Assembly (NCBI GenBank): GCA_905209455.1
Contig: CAJLTA010000004.1
Coordinates: forward strand, 45,932 to 109,931
Source of the DNA: an uncultured Collinsella sp.
GTDB lineage: Bacteria; Actinomycetota; Coriobacteriia; Coriobacteriales; Coriobacteriaceae
Direction: 5' to 3'
DNA: 64,000 nucleotides
A program made the position numbers and the translations under genes. Below the pieces are notes generated by a model. That model was not told the DNA's origin. It saw nothing but the letters and a program-made list of their open reading frames with translations, and searched no databases. Of this stretch, positions 27,401 to 36,221 are shown in pieces. The stretch's first letter is position 1; each line of letters starts with the position of its first letter.

Positions 27401-28119
27401 TGGGCATCTGTCCGTTTCCGGTGCGTGACTCGTATAGCTACTCGTCAATCGCTGCGGCGCTCCATGCCGAGACAGAAGACCGTGCCGCCGAGGCGCGTGT
27501 GCCCATGGACGAGTCTGGCGATGATGCAGAGCCGGATGGCTCGGAGATGGCCGATGCGGACGTGGCCGTCGTTGAGCCCGCCGGCAACCCCATGGCGCTG
27601 GGCTCGGCGTTCCACGCCGCCTGCCAGTGGCTCATCGAGATGGGTGCCGACGCGTTGCCCGCTGCGCGCGCCGATGCGCTGGCGCGTCTGTGGCGCCTGA
27701 CGCCGGAGCAGCGCGAACGCTTCGACGTTGCCCTGAACCGCTGGCTCAAGTCGGCTGTTCGTGCCGACCTGCTCGCGTGGCCGTGCATTCGCGCCGAGGT
27801 GCCGTTCTTTTCGCTGGGCTGCGAGGACGAGGACATCGCTCGCTACGGTGCATATGCCGAAGGCGCCATCGATGCACTGGCGACGAACCCGGCGGATTCG
27901 TCACGCGCGCTGGTCATCGACTACAAGACGGGCGGCACACCGGACGAGACACCGGAACAGCTGCAGGAGAAGCACGCCCTGCAGGCGCGCGTCTACGCTG
28001 ATGTTCTACACAAGGCGGGCTTTGAGGCCGTGACCGTCAAGTTCGTCCGCGTGGAGCAGGCCGATCCGACTCTCTTCGTCAATCCCGCCGAGCCCCAAGT
28101 AGTCACCTACAATCTCTAG
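24487..28119 (+). CDS. addA: ATP-dependent helicase/nuclease AddA-like subunit
   Basis: A 1210-residue UvrD/Rep superfamily protein. Walker A is SAGAGSGKT near residue 20, Walker B IDEFQDTD, with GDAQQSIYRFRGA (motif III), TVHASKGLEYPVV (motif V) and LYVAMTRARE (motif VI). The C-terminal nuclease has LGSAFHAACQWL, AEGAIDALA and VIDYKTGG. It is the motor and second nuclease of AddAB, acting on double-strand ends before RecA loading. AGGAGG lies 11-16 bases before ATG 24487 and the gene is coupled to addB. Confidence 0.92.
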   Translation: MDLSTLMPQQLQIVKTLDRPLFVSAGAGSGKTFTLTRRIVYALSPESGPFVEHLDQVLAITFTKDAAAEIRDRVRRALIDEGMDEEALTVDDAWISTIHGMCSRILRAHALELGIDPEFTVLTDTDELMDQAVEHVLGRATAPDAAPELAASLKALYAWYPMAGEGGSFGAGTTIKGLVRDLLELSSQLPGGMDDVRVARGQADTSALADAYRAALGASKATTEKAQVALDAIDAFEASGKTMEDAARLMMSCSMPRASKAFPKEQVELLKAEAADAFINIVLACGGPALDALVGLARAVEAEYRALKADQSALDNNDLLRMAYEALRDYPAIRAAYEGRFKMVMIDEFQDTDQMQVDLIRYLTGAGERALCTVGDAQQSIYRFRGAEVEVFRRQERKVGSTTASETVATSDAPTGELVKLVRNFRSHDEVLRYVARVFDGDTGGLMQGFLDLEPSDKRKDKLKAKASRRQALFVAGGSTQERTQAKARAIAERFQALVKAGQPQGDMVLLLGRMTNADVYAQAFRDQGLDCVIAGGSVFAQAAEVQTVRALVCALANPADTAQGLMPLLASPMFALGAQEFLALATKLDEQTGETSRRNIDVGIMSDSDVPGLQNLPLVTRAREVLRYALRRVGRDSFAAIARDVVNASGWFVRLAQRGPEGKAIAANVLKALDAVAEAEAEFGNSPRSIALAFDRFLAGKEAPGALNEEGDGAVRIMTVHASKGLEYPVVAVAECFGVRKSSGAAQMGRVDGGAQVVALPARFDGVKLADGTFVKGDDVKKQFEHAFKGKGTSLWLPPELMEDVCATGSPAEAFARLRNDDLQLSLEERARLLYVAMTRARELVILAMDAGVSRGKVTAPTFDVETDLTYDVLRRILPTDALDTPQLDSDRLVFDNSQPGDYELISLTDFTFGEQAFEANASLDAEGRLVRGDAEPEGAGADVRAAVPGPADPEPDAFELVYPQAVGVRMGICPFPVRDSYSYSSIAAALHAETEDRAAEARVPMDESGDDAEPDGSEMADADVAVVEPAGNPMALGSAFHAACQWLIEMGADALPAARADALARLWRLTPEQRERFDVALNRWLKSAVRADLLAWPCIRAEVPFFSLGCEDEDIARYGAYAEGAIDALATNPADSSRALVIDYKTGGTPDETPEQLQEKHALQARVYADVLHKAGFEAVTVKFVRVEQADPTLFVNPAEPQVVTYNL

Positions 28120-28131
28120 CCCTCAGATAAC

Positions 28132-28193
28132 TTGCGGTGGAATACGGACTGTTTTGGCCAAAAAGCCGCCAAACAGTCCGCATTTCACCGCAA
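28132..28193. repeat. 26-bp inverted repeat between addA and dnaE
   Basis: Arms 28132-28158 and 28168-28193 are complementary with two wobble mismatches and one bulge around a short A-rich loop. No T-tail follows on either strand, so it is not a canonical terminator. The CGGACTG core also occurs in the hairpin at 46315-46346. Confidence 0.6.
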
Positions 28194-28294
28194 CTGCAAG
28201 AGGAGCCGTGTTGGTTTGGCTAGGTTCGGGTGCCGTCCGCGCCGTGCGGTAAAATCGTTCAGTCAGAACACGAACCCGCATCGGAGCTCATCAC

Positions 28295-31200
28295 ATGGCA
28301 TTCGTCCATCTGCACAATCACACTGTTTTCTCCATGCTCGACGGCGCAACCCGTATCCAGGATATGGTCAACCGTGCCGTTGAGCTTGGCATGCCCGCCG
28401 TGGCCATTACCGACCACGGCTACATGTATGGCGTGCCCGACCTGGCGCTGGCCTGTGACGCCGTCAACCACAACACGCCCGAGTACAAAACCTGGAGCCA
28501 CGACAAGGCCTTCTTGGAAAAGGACCGCCGCGACGAGCTGGTGGAGCCCGATCCCGAGGAAAACCCGCGCGAGCATGCCCAGTATGTGAAGGACATGGCC
28601 ATGTGGGACGAGAAGGGCAACATCGACGAGCTCAAGCCGCCCCTGGTCATCAAGCCCATCTTTGGCTGCGAGGTCTACTTTACGCCGGACGAGACCCTTG
28701 CCCGCGACCACAAGCCCGAGCTCTACCATATGATCCTCCTGGCCAAAGACCAGGAAGGCTACGTCAACCTGATGCAGACGGTCTCCGAGGCCGCCGTGCA
28801 GGGCTTTTACTACAAGCCGCGCGTGACGCTCGACAACCTGCGCCGCCATGCCAAGGGCATGATCTGCACCAGCGCCTGCATCGCGGGCATCATTCCCAAG
28901 TACATCGACCGCGGTGACATGGAGGGCGCCATCAAGTGGGCTGAGACCTTCCGCGACACCTTCGATCCCGGCGACTTTTATATCGAGATCCAGGAACACG
29001 GCATCACCACCGACAACGGCCTGACCGACGAGCAGATGGACCGCACGCTCATCGACATCGCCAAGCAGGTGGGCGTCAAGGTGATCGCCACCAACGACTT
29101 CCACTACCTGCGCCGCGAGGATGCGCCTGTGCAGGACGTCATCATGTGCATTGGCATGAATGCCAAGGTCGACGACCCCAACCGCATGCGCATGACCGGC
29201 TCGGAGTTTTACATGAAGACCGAGGAGGAGATGCGGGCGATGTTCCCGTATTGCCCCGAGGCCTGCGACAACACGCTCGAGATCGCCGACAAGTGCTACG
29301 TTGAGCTGGACTGGGACTCCATCATCCTGCCGCGATTCCCGCTGCTCGATCCCGGCGAGACGCACGAGAGCCAGTTCCGCCGCGAGTGCGAGAAGGGGCT
29401 GCGCCAGCACTACGGCGACGACTGGGCCACGCGCGAGATCGGCGGCGTCAACATCAAAGAGCGCTTTGAGTACGAATACAAGGTCATCTGCGACAAGGGC
29501 TTTGCCGCCTACTTTTTGATCGTTGCCGAGTACGTGCAATGGGCTAAGGACAATGGCATCGGCGTCGGCCCCGGCCGTGGCTCGGCCGCCGGCGCTATCG
29601 TCGCCTACGCCATGAACATCACCGCGTTCGACCCGCTCGAGAACGGCCTGATGTTCGAGAGGTTCCTGTCCCCGCAGCGTACCGAGATGCCCGATATCGA
29701 TATGGACTTCGACGATGAGCGGCGCCTCGAGGTCGTGGAGCACGTTCGTCAGCTCTACGGCCCCGAGAAGGTCACCCACGTCATCACCTACTCGACCATT
29801 AAGGCCAAGCAGGCCATCAACGACGCCGCGCGCGTGCTGGACTATCCGGTCTACATGGGCCAGCGCCTGTCCAAGATGGTCTCGAGCGACCCCAAGGTCA
29901 AGCTCAAGCAGGTGCTCGAAAAGCAACCCGGCAAAGAGGATCTGTTTAACCCCGACTTTGCCGAGGCCTATAAAAAGGATGACGACGCCCGCCGCATCAT
30001 CGACACGGCGCTCTCGATCGAGGGCCTCACCCGTGGCGAGGGCGTGCACGCGTGCGCCGTTCTGATCTGCCGCGATCCCGTCAACGAGCACGTACCCACC
30101 AAGCTCGATACCAAGGGCGGCGTCGAGATTACCCAGTACGAGGGTCATACCGTTGCCGACATGGGCTTGCTCAAGATGGACTTCCTGGGCCTGCGCACGC
30201 TGACGGTTATCTCCAAGGCCAAGGCAAACATCAAGAAGAACTTCGGCATCGTCATCAAAGAGGAAGAGATTCCCTTTGACGACCCCGAGATCTTTAAGCT
30301 CATGGGCTCCGGTCACACCGCCGGCGTCTTCCAGGTCGAGTCCGCCGGCATGACGGCCACGATCAAGAACATGAAGCCCACCGAGTACAAGCACGTCGTG
30401 GCATTGATCGCCCTATACCGCCCGGGCCCGCTGGGCGCCGGCATGGTCTCGTCCTACATCAACCGTATGAACGGCAAGGAGCCGGCTGTTTCCTACGACG
30501 ACCGCCTGGACGACATCCTGGGCGAAACCTACGGCACCATGGTCTACCAGGAACAGGTTATGCTCATCTCCGTCGAGATGTGCGGCTTCTCCAAGGGCGA
30601 ATCGGACTCGCGTATCCGTAAGCCCGTGGCTAAGAAAAAGATTAAGCTGCTCACGTCGACGGTGCTCCACTGGGAGGATGGCTCGGACGAGACCACCTAC
30701 GACCACTGGATGAACGGCGCTATCAAGAACAACTACACGCGCGAGGTCGCCCAGAAGATTTGGGACGATGTTCTCGAGTTCGCGTCCTACGCCTTCAACA
30801 AGTCGCACTCCGCCGGCTACGCCATCCTGGTTATGCAGACGGCGTGGCTCAAGGCGCACTATCCGCACGAGTACATGGCGGCCGTTCTGACGTCCTATAC
30901 GGGCAAGACCGACAAGATCGTGCACTACGTCTCGGCATGCCGTCACGACGGCATTCCCGTGCTTTCGCCAGATGTCAACGAGTCCGGTACCGAGTTCACG
31001 GCTACCAAGGAGGGCGTGCGCTTTGGTCTGGCCGGCATCCGCGGCGTGGGCACCGGCGTGGCGCAGGCGATTATCGCCGAGCGCGAGGCGGGCGGCCCGT
31101 TTAAGACACTGCACGACTTTGTCGAGCGCGTGGACTCGAGCCAGGCAAACCGCCGTGTGATCGAATCGCTGATCAAGGCAGGCGCCTTCGACTCCACGGG

Positions 31201-32098
31201 GTATCCGCGTCGCCAGATGATGCACTTTGTGGACAAGAACAACCCCGAGAACATCATCGATGCCGCGGTAAAGCGCCAGAAGGACCGCGCGAGCGGCCAG
31301 ACGTCGTTCTTCGATATGTTTGGCGACGTTGAGGGCTCGGGCTTTGAGGTGAGCGTGCCCGATCCGGATGGCCAGGAATGGGACCGCCACCTTAAGCTGA
31401 GCCAGGAGAAGGAGGTTCTGGGCATCTACGTCTCGGACCACCCGCTGCGTCCGTTTGAGTATGCACTTAGCAAAGCGCGTGACTTCTCGTTCTCGCAGAT
31501 CGACACCGGCTACGAGGTGCAAAACCCCACGGGCGGTACCATCAACCAGGAGATTCCCGAGGGCAAGGCGCTGTGGTGGGCCGGTATGGTCTCGAGCGTG
31601 TCCAAGCGCGTGACCAAAAACGGCGATCCCATGGGTATCGTGCAGCTCGAGGACATGGAAGGCGAGGCCACGGTCGTGGTGTTCCCCAAGACCTACAAGG
31701 AGGCCGAGGGGTATCTGTACGGCGAGGTCGATCCCGAGACCGGCGCGCAGCTGTCCGACGCGTTTGTGCGCATTAAGGGCAAGCTCGAGCGCTCGGACCG
31801 CGGCGACCAGATCATCGCGCAGGAGATTGTACCGCTGGAGCTTAGCGAGGAGAAAAACAAGCCCAAGGTCTTTGAGGTCATGGTGCCCAACAGCCGATTT
31901 AGCCAGGGCAATATGGCGCGCCTGGCCACGGTGCTCACCACCAACCCGGGCGGCGACCGCGTGGAGATCTTTATTGAGCAAGTCGACGGGCGCGTGCTGC
32001 GTGCCGAGGTGCCGGCCAAGGTCAATGCACGCTCGATTCCGCTGCTGGCAGAGGCAAAGGCCATCGTCGGCAACCAAGGCCGCGTGACGGTTATCTAA
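28295..32098 (+). CDS. dnaE: DNA polymerase III alpha subunit
   Basis: A 1267-residue replicative polymerase of the DnaE class. The N-terminal PHP domain (HLHNHTVFSMLDG, ITDHGYMYG, FGCEVYF, TNDFHYL) keeps its metal-binding residues, so intrinsic proofreading is possible. The polymerase core has GVGPGRGSAAG, PDIDMDFDDERR with catalytic Asp residues, and the HhH block GIRGVGTGVAQAI. An OB-fold (MGIVQLEDMEGEATVVVFP) follows near the C-terminus. Length and order fit DnaE1. Start ATG 28295, with GGAG about 10 bases upstream. Confidence 0.96.
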   Translation: MAFVHLHNHTVFSMLDGATRIQDMVNRAVELGMPAVAITDHGYMYGVPDLALACDAVNHNTPEYKTWSHDKAFLEKDRRDELVEPDPEENPREHAQYVKDMAMWDEKGNIDELKPPLVIKPIFGCEVYFTPDETLARDHKPELYHMILLAKDQEGYVNLMQTVSEAAVQGFYYKPRVTLDNLRRHAKGMICTSACIAGIIPKYIDRGDMEGAIKWAETFRDTFDPGDFYIEIQEHGITTDNGLTDEQMDRTLIDIAKQVGVKVIATNDFHYLRREDAPVQDVIMCIGMNAKVDDPNRMRMTGSEFYMKTEEEMRAMFPYCPEACDNTLEIADKCYVELDWDSIILPRFPLLDPGETHESQFRRECEKGLRQHYGDDWATREIGGVNIKERFEYEYKVICDKGFAAYFLIVAEYVQWAKDNGIGVGPGRGSAAGAIVAYAMNITAFDPLENGLMFERFLSPQRTEMPDIDMDFDDERRLEVVEHVRQLYGPEKVTHVITYSTIKAKQAINDAARVLDYPVYMGQRLSKMVSSDPKVKLKQVLEKQPGKEDLFNPDFAEAYKKDDDARRIIDTALSIEGLTRGEGVHACAVLICRDPVNEHVPTKLDTKGGVEITQYEGHTVADMGLLKMDFLGLRTLTVISKAKANIKKNFGIVIKEEEIPFDDPEIFKLMGSGHTAGVFQVESAGMTATIKNMKPTEYKHVVALIALYRPGPLGAGMVSSYINRMNGKEPAVSYDDRLDDILGETYGTMVYQEQVMLISVEMCGFSKGESDSRIRKPVAKKKIKLLTSTVLHWEDGSDETTYDHWMNGAIKNNYTREVAQKIWDDVLEFASYAFNKSHSAGYAILVMQTAWLKAHYPHEYMAAVLTSYTGKTDKIVHYVSACRHDGIPVLSPDVNESGTEFTATKEGVRFGLAGIRGVGTGVAQAIIAEREAGGPFKTLHDFVERVDSSQANRRVIESLIKAGAFDSTGYPRRQMMHFVDKNNPENIIDAAVKRQKDRASGQTSFFDMFGDVEGSGFEVSVPDPDGQEWDRHLKLSQEKEVLGIYVSDHPLRPFEYALSKARDFSFSQIDTGYEVQNPTGGTINQEIPEGKALWWAGMVSSVSKRVTKNGDPMGIVQLEDMEGEATVVVFPKTYKEAEGYLYGEVDPETGAQLSDAFVRIKGKLERSDRGDQIIAQEIVPLELSEEKNKPKVFEVMVPNSRFSQGNMARLATVLTTNPGGDRVEIFIEQVDGRVLRAEVPAKVNARSIPLLAEAKAIVGNQGRVTVI

Positions 32099-32126
32099 GC
32101 TACCCCGGGTGAGATTGGAGGAAGTG

Positions 32127-35100
32127 ATGGCGCAGGGGACGTTTGTGCAGGCGCTTCGCAAAGAGGCGGCGTTGAGCGGCACCTTTATGAAGGGGCGTTC
32201 GCTCATGCTCAACGGCGCCGTGCTGTCGATCGAGGACAGCGGCTCGCGCTTCTCCAAAAACGTGACGGTTGAGGGCTCGGTGCGCGGTTCGCGCGGCGAC
32301 CTGTACAAGACGCGAGTGGCGCTCGACATGGACGAGCACGAGGTGATCGACTACGACTGCGATTGCCCCGCCGCCTATCGTTACCCCGGTATGTGCAAGC
32401 ACGCTATTGCCACGGCTCTGGCGTATTTGGATGCCAGCGGCGCCGAGCCCGTCGAAGGTTTGCGCACGCCGGTCCGCACGTTTACGGCGCAGCCGAAACA
32501 GCCCGCGCGCACCGCGCTCAAAGCGCCGGCCGTCAATCCCAACTTTCCCTTTCCGGCGCCCGTCCCCACGAGTCCCAGCCTCATGGCGGCGCTCTCCGAT
32601 CTTTCGGACGCACGCATGGATGAGCTGGCGAGCATGCGCCGCAAGCTCGCTGGCAGTGTGGATCCCGATGCCCCCAAGGCGGTGTTGGAGCCCTCGTTGG
32701 TGCCGTACTACAATCCACTGTTTGCCGACCGCTTTAGCTGGGCGCTCGAGCTTCGCATTCGTTGTGGATCGGTCTCCTACGTGGTCAAGGATATCGACGG
32801 CATGGCCGACGCCTATGTCCGAGGCGGCACCTTCTCGTACGGCAAGAAGCTCACGTTTGTCCATACGCCCGAAGCCTTCGAGGACGTGTCGACAAAGCTG
32901 CTCAACCTTGTTGTGACGACAGTTGCCTATCTCGATGACATCACAAGCTCGCGTTCGGCGTCGTACGACTTTGCCCGCAGCGGTTTTGTCGCCGAGCGTC
33001 AGTTGCCGCTGTCCGAGCATAGCATCGTATATGTGCTGGACCTGCTGCGTGGCCAGACCATCTCCTTTGAGCCCGCCTGGTCGCGGGGGACGACGACGCA
33101 TCGCACCTATGACGTGGCGGTTGAGATGCCTCCGGAAGGGGAGGACGAGGCTCTGTCTAAGCGCCCACCGCTCCTTGCCGCCAAAATCGCGCCGGCGGCT
33201 GGCGGCAGCTACGATCTACGCCTGCCGGCCGATGCATACTGCTTTGCTTCGGGCGACGTTGCCTATCTGGTCGACACCCGCCGTGCGCGCCGCACCGATG
33301 TAGCGTTTGCCCAGCATGCGGCGCCGTTCCTATCGCGCTTGCTGCCCTGTCGCACGCCGGTCCATATTGCTGCCGACCAGGTGGGGGAGTTCTGTCGTAT
33401 GGCGCTGCCCATTTTGCGCGACTACACCGACCTTACCGCGCCCGCTGCGCTCGATACCGTGGCGCCCGAGCCGAGCTTTGCCATGGCGATCGGCGTCGAC
33501 GATGGACTCGTGACCTGCAAAGTTACGGTTACCTACGGCGACTGGTCGGCAGATCTCTTTAGCCTGGGCGCTCCGAGCAGTCTCTTCGAAGAGCAACGCC
33601 CGGGCGTGCCGCCCCGCGACGAGGTGGCGGAGTTTCGCGTTATGGATACGGCGGCCTTGTACTTCGATTTCTACGAGGGCGGTCTGGCGTTTGAGGAGCG
33701 CGATGACGAGAGCCTGTTCCGCTTGCTGACCGAGGGCCTGTCTGCCCTGTCCGAGCTGGGCGAGGTCATGCTCAGCGACCGTCTGCGCCAGATTTCGGTC
33801 CGCCCCGCGCCCAAGCTCTCGGTTCGTGCGACCGTCAAGAGCAATCTGCTCGATGTCGAGCTGGGCGCGAGCGGGCTTTCGGCCGCGGACCTTGCCGTCT
33901 ATCTCGATTCGTACAAGCGCCATCAAACGTTTGCGCGCCTTACGTCCGGCGACATCGTTCGTCTGGACGAGGGCGCTCGAGCCGCGTTTGGCCTCGCCGA
34001 GGACCTGGGCGTCGATGCCGTCGACCTGCTCGACGGCGTGTCGCTTCCCGCGTCGAGTACCCTGTTCGTCGATAGCATGCTCGCACGCACGCCCGCGCTC
34101 GAGGCCGATCGTGACGCCGCGTTCCGCCGTACCGTCGAGCGCCTGGACACGCTCGGCAAGATGGACTTTACGGTACCCGCCTCGCTCAAGGCCACGCTGC
34201 GTGGCTACCAGGTCGACGGCTACCAGTGGCTCGGCTCGCTTGAGCATCTGGGCCTTGGCGGCATCTTGGCCGACGACATGGGCCTGGGCAAAACGCTCCA
34301 GATGATCGCGCATATCCTGGCGCGTGTGGAAGCGGGGGACATTAAGCCCACGCTTGTGGTGTGCCCCGCGTCGCTTGTGTACAACTGGACCGCCGAGCTG
34401 GAGCGCTTTGCCCCGTCGCTCGATGTGTGCGCCATCGTGGGCGCCAAGGCGCAGCGTCGCGTGCAAATCGCCGGCGTGGCCGAGCATAACGTGGTCGTGA
34501 CGTCGTATGACCTTATGCGGCGCGATATCGACGAGTACGTCGAGCAGGACTTTGCCCGTGTGGTGCTCGATGAGGCCCAGTACATTAAAAACCCGCTCAC
34601 CCAGGTGGCGCGCGCCGCAAAGCGCCTGCCTGCCGGCGTGCGCTTTGCCCTGACGGGCACGCCCATCGAAAACCGCCTATCCGAGCTCTGGAGCATCTTC
34701 GACTTTTTAATGCCGGGCCTGCTTGGCACGCGCGAGTCGTTTGCCAAGCGCTTCGAAAGCCCGGTCGAGCACGCCGAGGGCGACAGTGCCGCTCGCCTGC
34801 AAGCGCTCGTGTCGCCGTTTGTGCTGCGCCGTGTCAAGGAAGACGTGGTGGCCGACCTGCCCGAAAAGATCGAGGACACGGTCATGGCGCAGCTCACCGG
34901 CGAGCAGCGCAAGCTGTACCTGGCAAACCAGGACCGCATCGCCCAGCAGGTGCAGCACCGCGAGGCATCCGAGTTTAAGAAAGACAAGCTCAAGGTACTT
35001 GCCGAGCTCACCAAGCTGCGCCAGATCTGCTGCGACCCGCGTCTGCACTACGAGGATTACAAGGCGGGGAGCGCCAAGCTCGATACGTGCATGGAGCTCG

Positions 35101-35591
35101 TGCACGGCGCACTCGACGGTGGTCATCGCATCTTGCTGTTCAGCCAGTTTACGGGCATGCTCGATATCATTGGCAAGCGCCTGGCCAAGGAGGATATCGC
35201 CTTCCTTAAGCTCACGGGCGCATCGTCTAAAGAGAGCCGCGCCAAGATGGTCGCACAGTTCCAGGCGGGCGAGGTGCCGGTCTTTTTGATTTCGCTCAAG
35301 GCGGGCGGCGTGGGCCTTAACCTGACGGCGGCCGACGTGGTCATCCACTACGACCCGTGGTGGAACGTGGCGGCGCAGGACCAAGCGACTGACCGCGCGC
35401 ATCGTATTGGCCAGCAACATACCGTGACCGTGTACAAGCTCATCGCCAAGGACACGATCGAGGAGCGCATTATGCAGATGCAGGAGTCCAAGCGCGACCT
35501 GGTCAACAGCGTGCTCGGCGGCGACGGCATCTCGTCGGCACTGTTCACGCGCGAGGATGTTCTGGCGCTGCTCGGCGGCGACGGTCGCTAA
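32127..35591 (+). CDS. SWIM zinc-finger SNF2-family helicase
   Basis: A 1154-residue protein. The N-terminal SWIM finger is DCDCPAAYRYPGMCKH (CxC...CxH). The middle ~550 residues are poorly conserved. The SNF2 motor starts near 690: DDMGLGKT (Walker A), VLDEAQYIKN (motif II), LTGTPIENRLSELWSIFDFL (motif III), LLFSQFTGMLDIIG (motif IV), ISLKAGGVGLNL and DRAHRIGQ (motifs V-VI). It is likely a DNA translocase remodelling DNA-protein complexes, similar to RapA/HepA-like proteins. GGAGG before ATG 32127 decides the start over GTG 32109. It follows dnaE by 28 bases. Confidence 0.92.
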   Translation: MAQGTFVQALRKEAALSGTFMKGRSLMLNGAVLSIEDSGSRFSKNVTVEGSVRGSRGDLYKTRVALDMDEHEVIDYDCDCPAAYRYPGMCKHAIATALAYLDASGAEPVEGLRTPVRTFTAQPKQPARTALKAPAVNPNFPFPAPVPTSPSLMAALSDLSDARMDELASMRRKLAGSVDPDAPKAVLEPSLVPYYNPLFADRFSWALELRIRCGSVSYVVKDIDGMADAYVRGGTFSYGKKLTFVHTPEAFEDVSTKLLNLVVTTVAYLDDITSSRSASYDFARSGFVAERQLPLSEHSIVYVLDLLRGQTISFEPAWSRGTTTHRTYDVAVEMPPEGEDEALSKRPPLLAAKIAPAAGGSYDLRLPADAYCFASGDVAYLVDTRRARRTDVAFAQHAAPFLSRLLPCRTPVHIAADQVGEFCRMALPILRDYTDLTAPAALDTVAPEPSFAMAIGVDDGLVTCKVTVTYGDWSADLFSLGAPSSLFEEQRPGVPPRDEVAEFRVMDTAALYFDFYEGGLAFEERDDESLFRLLTEGLSALSELGEVMLSDRLRQISVRPAPKLSVRATVKSNLLDVELGASGLSAADLAVYLDSYKRHQTFARLTSGDIVRLDEGARAAFGLAEDLGVDAVDLLDGVSLPASSTLFVDSMLARTPALEADRDAAFRRTVERLDTLGKMDFTVPASLKATLRGYQVDGYQWLGSLEHLGLGGILADDMGLGKTLQMIAHILARVEAGDIKPTLVVCPASLVYNWTAELERFAPSLDVCAIVGAKAQRRVQIAGVAEHNVVVTSYDLMRRDIDEYVEQDFARVVLDEAQYIKNPLTQVARAAKRLPAGVRFALTGTPIENRLSELWSIFDFLMPGLLGTRESFAKRFESPVEHAEGDSAARLQALVSPFVLRRVKEDVVADLPEKIEDTVMAQLTGEQRKLYLANQDRIAQQVQHREASEFKKDKLKVLAELTKLRQICCDPRLHYEDYKAGSAKLDTCMELVHGALDGGHRILLFSQFTGMLDIIGKRLAKEDIAFLKLTGASSKESRAKMVAQFQAGEVPVFLISLKAGGVGLNLTAADVVIHYDPWWNVAAQDQATDRAHRIGQQHTVTVYKLIAKDTIEERIMQMQESKRDLVNSVLGGDGISSALFTREDVLALLGGDGR

Positions 35592-35741
35592 CCCGCTCGG
35601 GTGGGGCCGCCAGGGCGGATGGCACGCGCTGTCCCATCGTCCCCGCCCGTTATGTGTTCATTTGCAATGCCGTGGATGGTTTGTCTGCCTTTGGGCATAA
35701 GAACCATCAAGAACATTGGCACATCAGCAAAGGAGAACATC

Positions 35742-36104
35742 ATGGCGAAATTCTTTAAGGACCCCGACGGTAAGCTCATCGCTGCCCTTGACGACGGCGT
35801 TGCGACCCCTGCCGGTTGCACGGAACTGACCGCAAACACTGAGGACGCGGCGCACGAGAAACACGTGCCTGTTGTCGAGACCGAGCGCGACGGTCACGTG
35901 ATTCGCGCACGCGTTGGCTCGGTCGAGCACCCCAGCCTGCCCGAGCACTACATTGAGTGGATCGCCCTTGAGGCCGAGGGCCGCTTGGAGGTCCATTACC
36001 TTGAGCCCGGCATGAAACCCGCGACGTTTTTCGCGGGCGGCTCCAAGACCGGTACCATCTATGCCTACTGCAACCTGCACGGGCTGTGGTCCGCGACATT
36101 CTAG
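35742..36104 (+). CDS. Superoxide reductase (desulfoferrodoxin family) with degenerate N-domain
   Basis: A 120-residue protein with an AAAGGAG site. The iron site ligands of superoxide reductase are present: the His residues of HEKHVPVVE, VEHPSLPEHYIEW and NLHGLW plus the Cys of YAYCNLHG. It reduces superoxide to hydrogen peroxide without making O2, suiting an anaerobe. The segment before HEKHVP corresponds to the desulforedoxin domain, but only one Cys (in PAGCTEL) is left, so the second iron centre of class I enzymes is absent. The gene is monocistronic with a terminator. The stretch 35592-35741 shows no gene. Confidence 0.92.
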   Translation: MAKFFKDPDGKLIAALDDGVATPAGCTELTANTEDAAHEKHVPVVETERDGHVIRARVGSVEHPSLPEHYIEWIALEAEGRLEVHYLEPGMKPATFFAGGSKTGTIYAYCNLHGLWSATF

Positions 36105-36149
36105 GAGCGCGCCCCCGCTCGGGGTATCATAGCTAGCATATGCACATGC

Positions 36150-36182
36150 AAGCGCCGACTGCATTATGCGGCCGGCGCTTTT
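36150..36182 (+). terminator. Terminator after superoxide reductase
   Basis: AAGCGCCG (36150-36157) pairs with CGGCGCTT (36173-36180) with a partly paired 15-base loop, ending in TTTT. Confidence 0.85.
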
Positions 36183-36221
36183 ACTACGATTTCGATGGTT
36201 TACGACGGAAAGGGCTGAGCC

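Noticed and set aside
28259..30394. 711-codon minus-strand open frame opposite dnaE
   Set aside because: Antisense shadow; dnaE motifs are intact on the plus strand.
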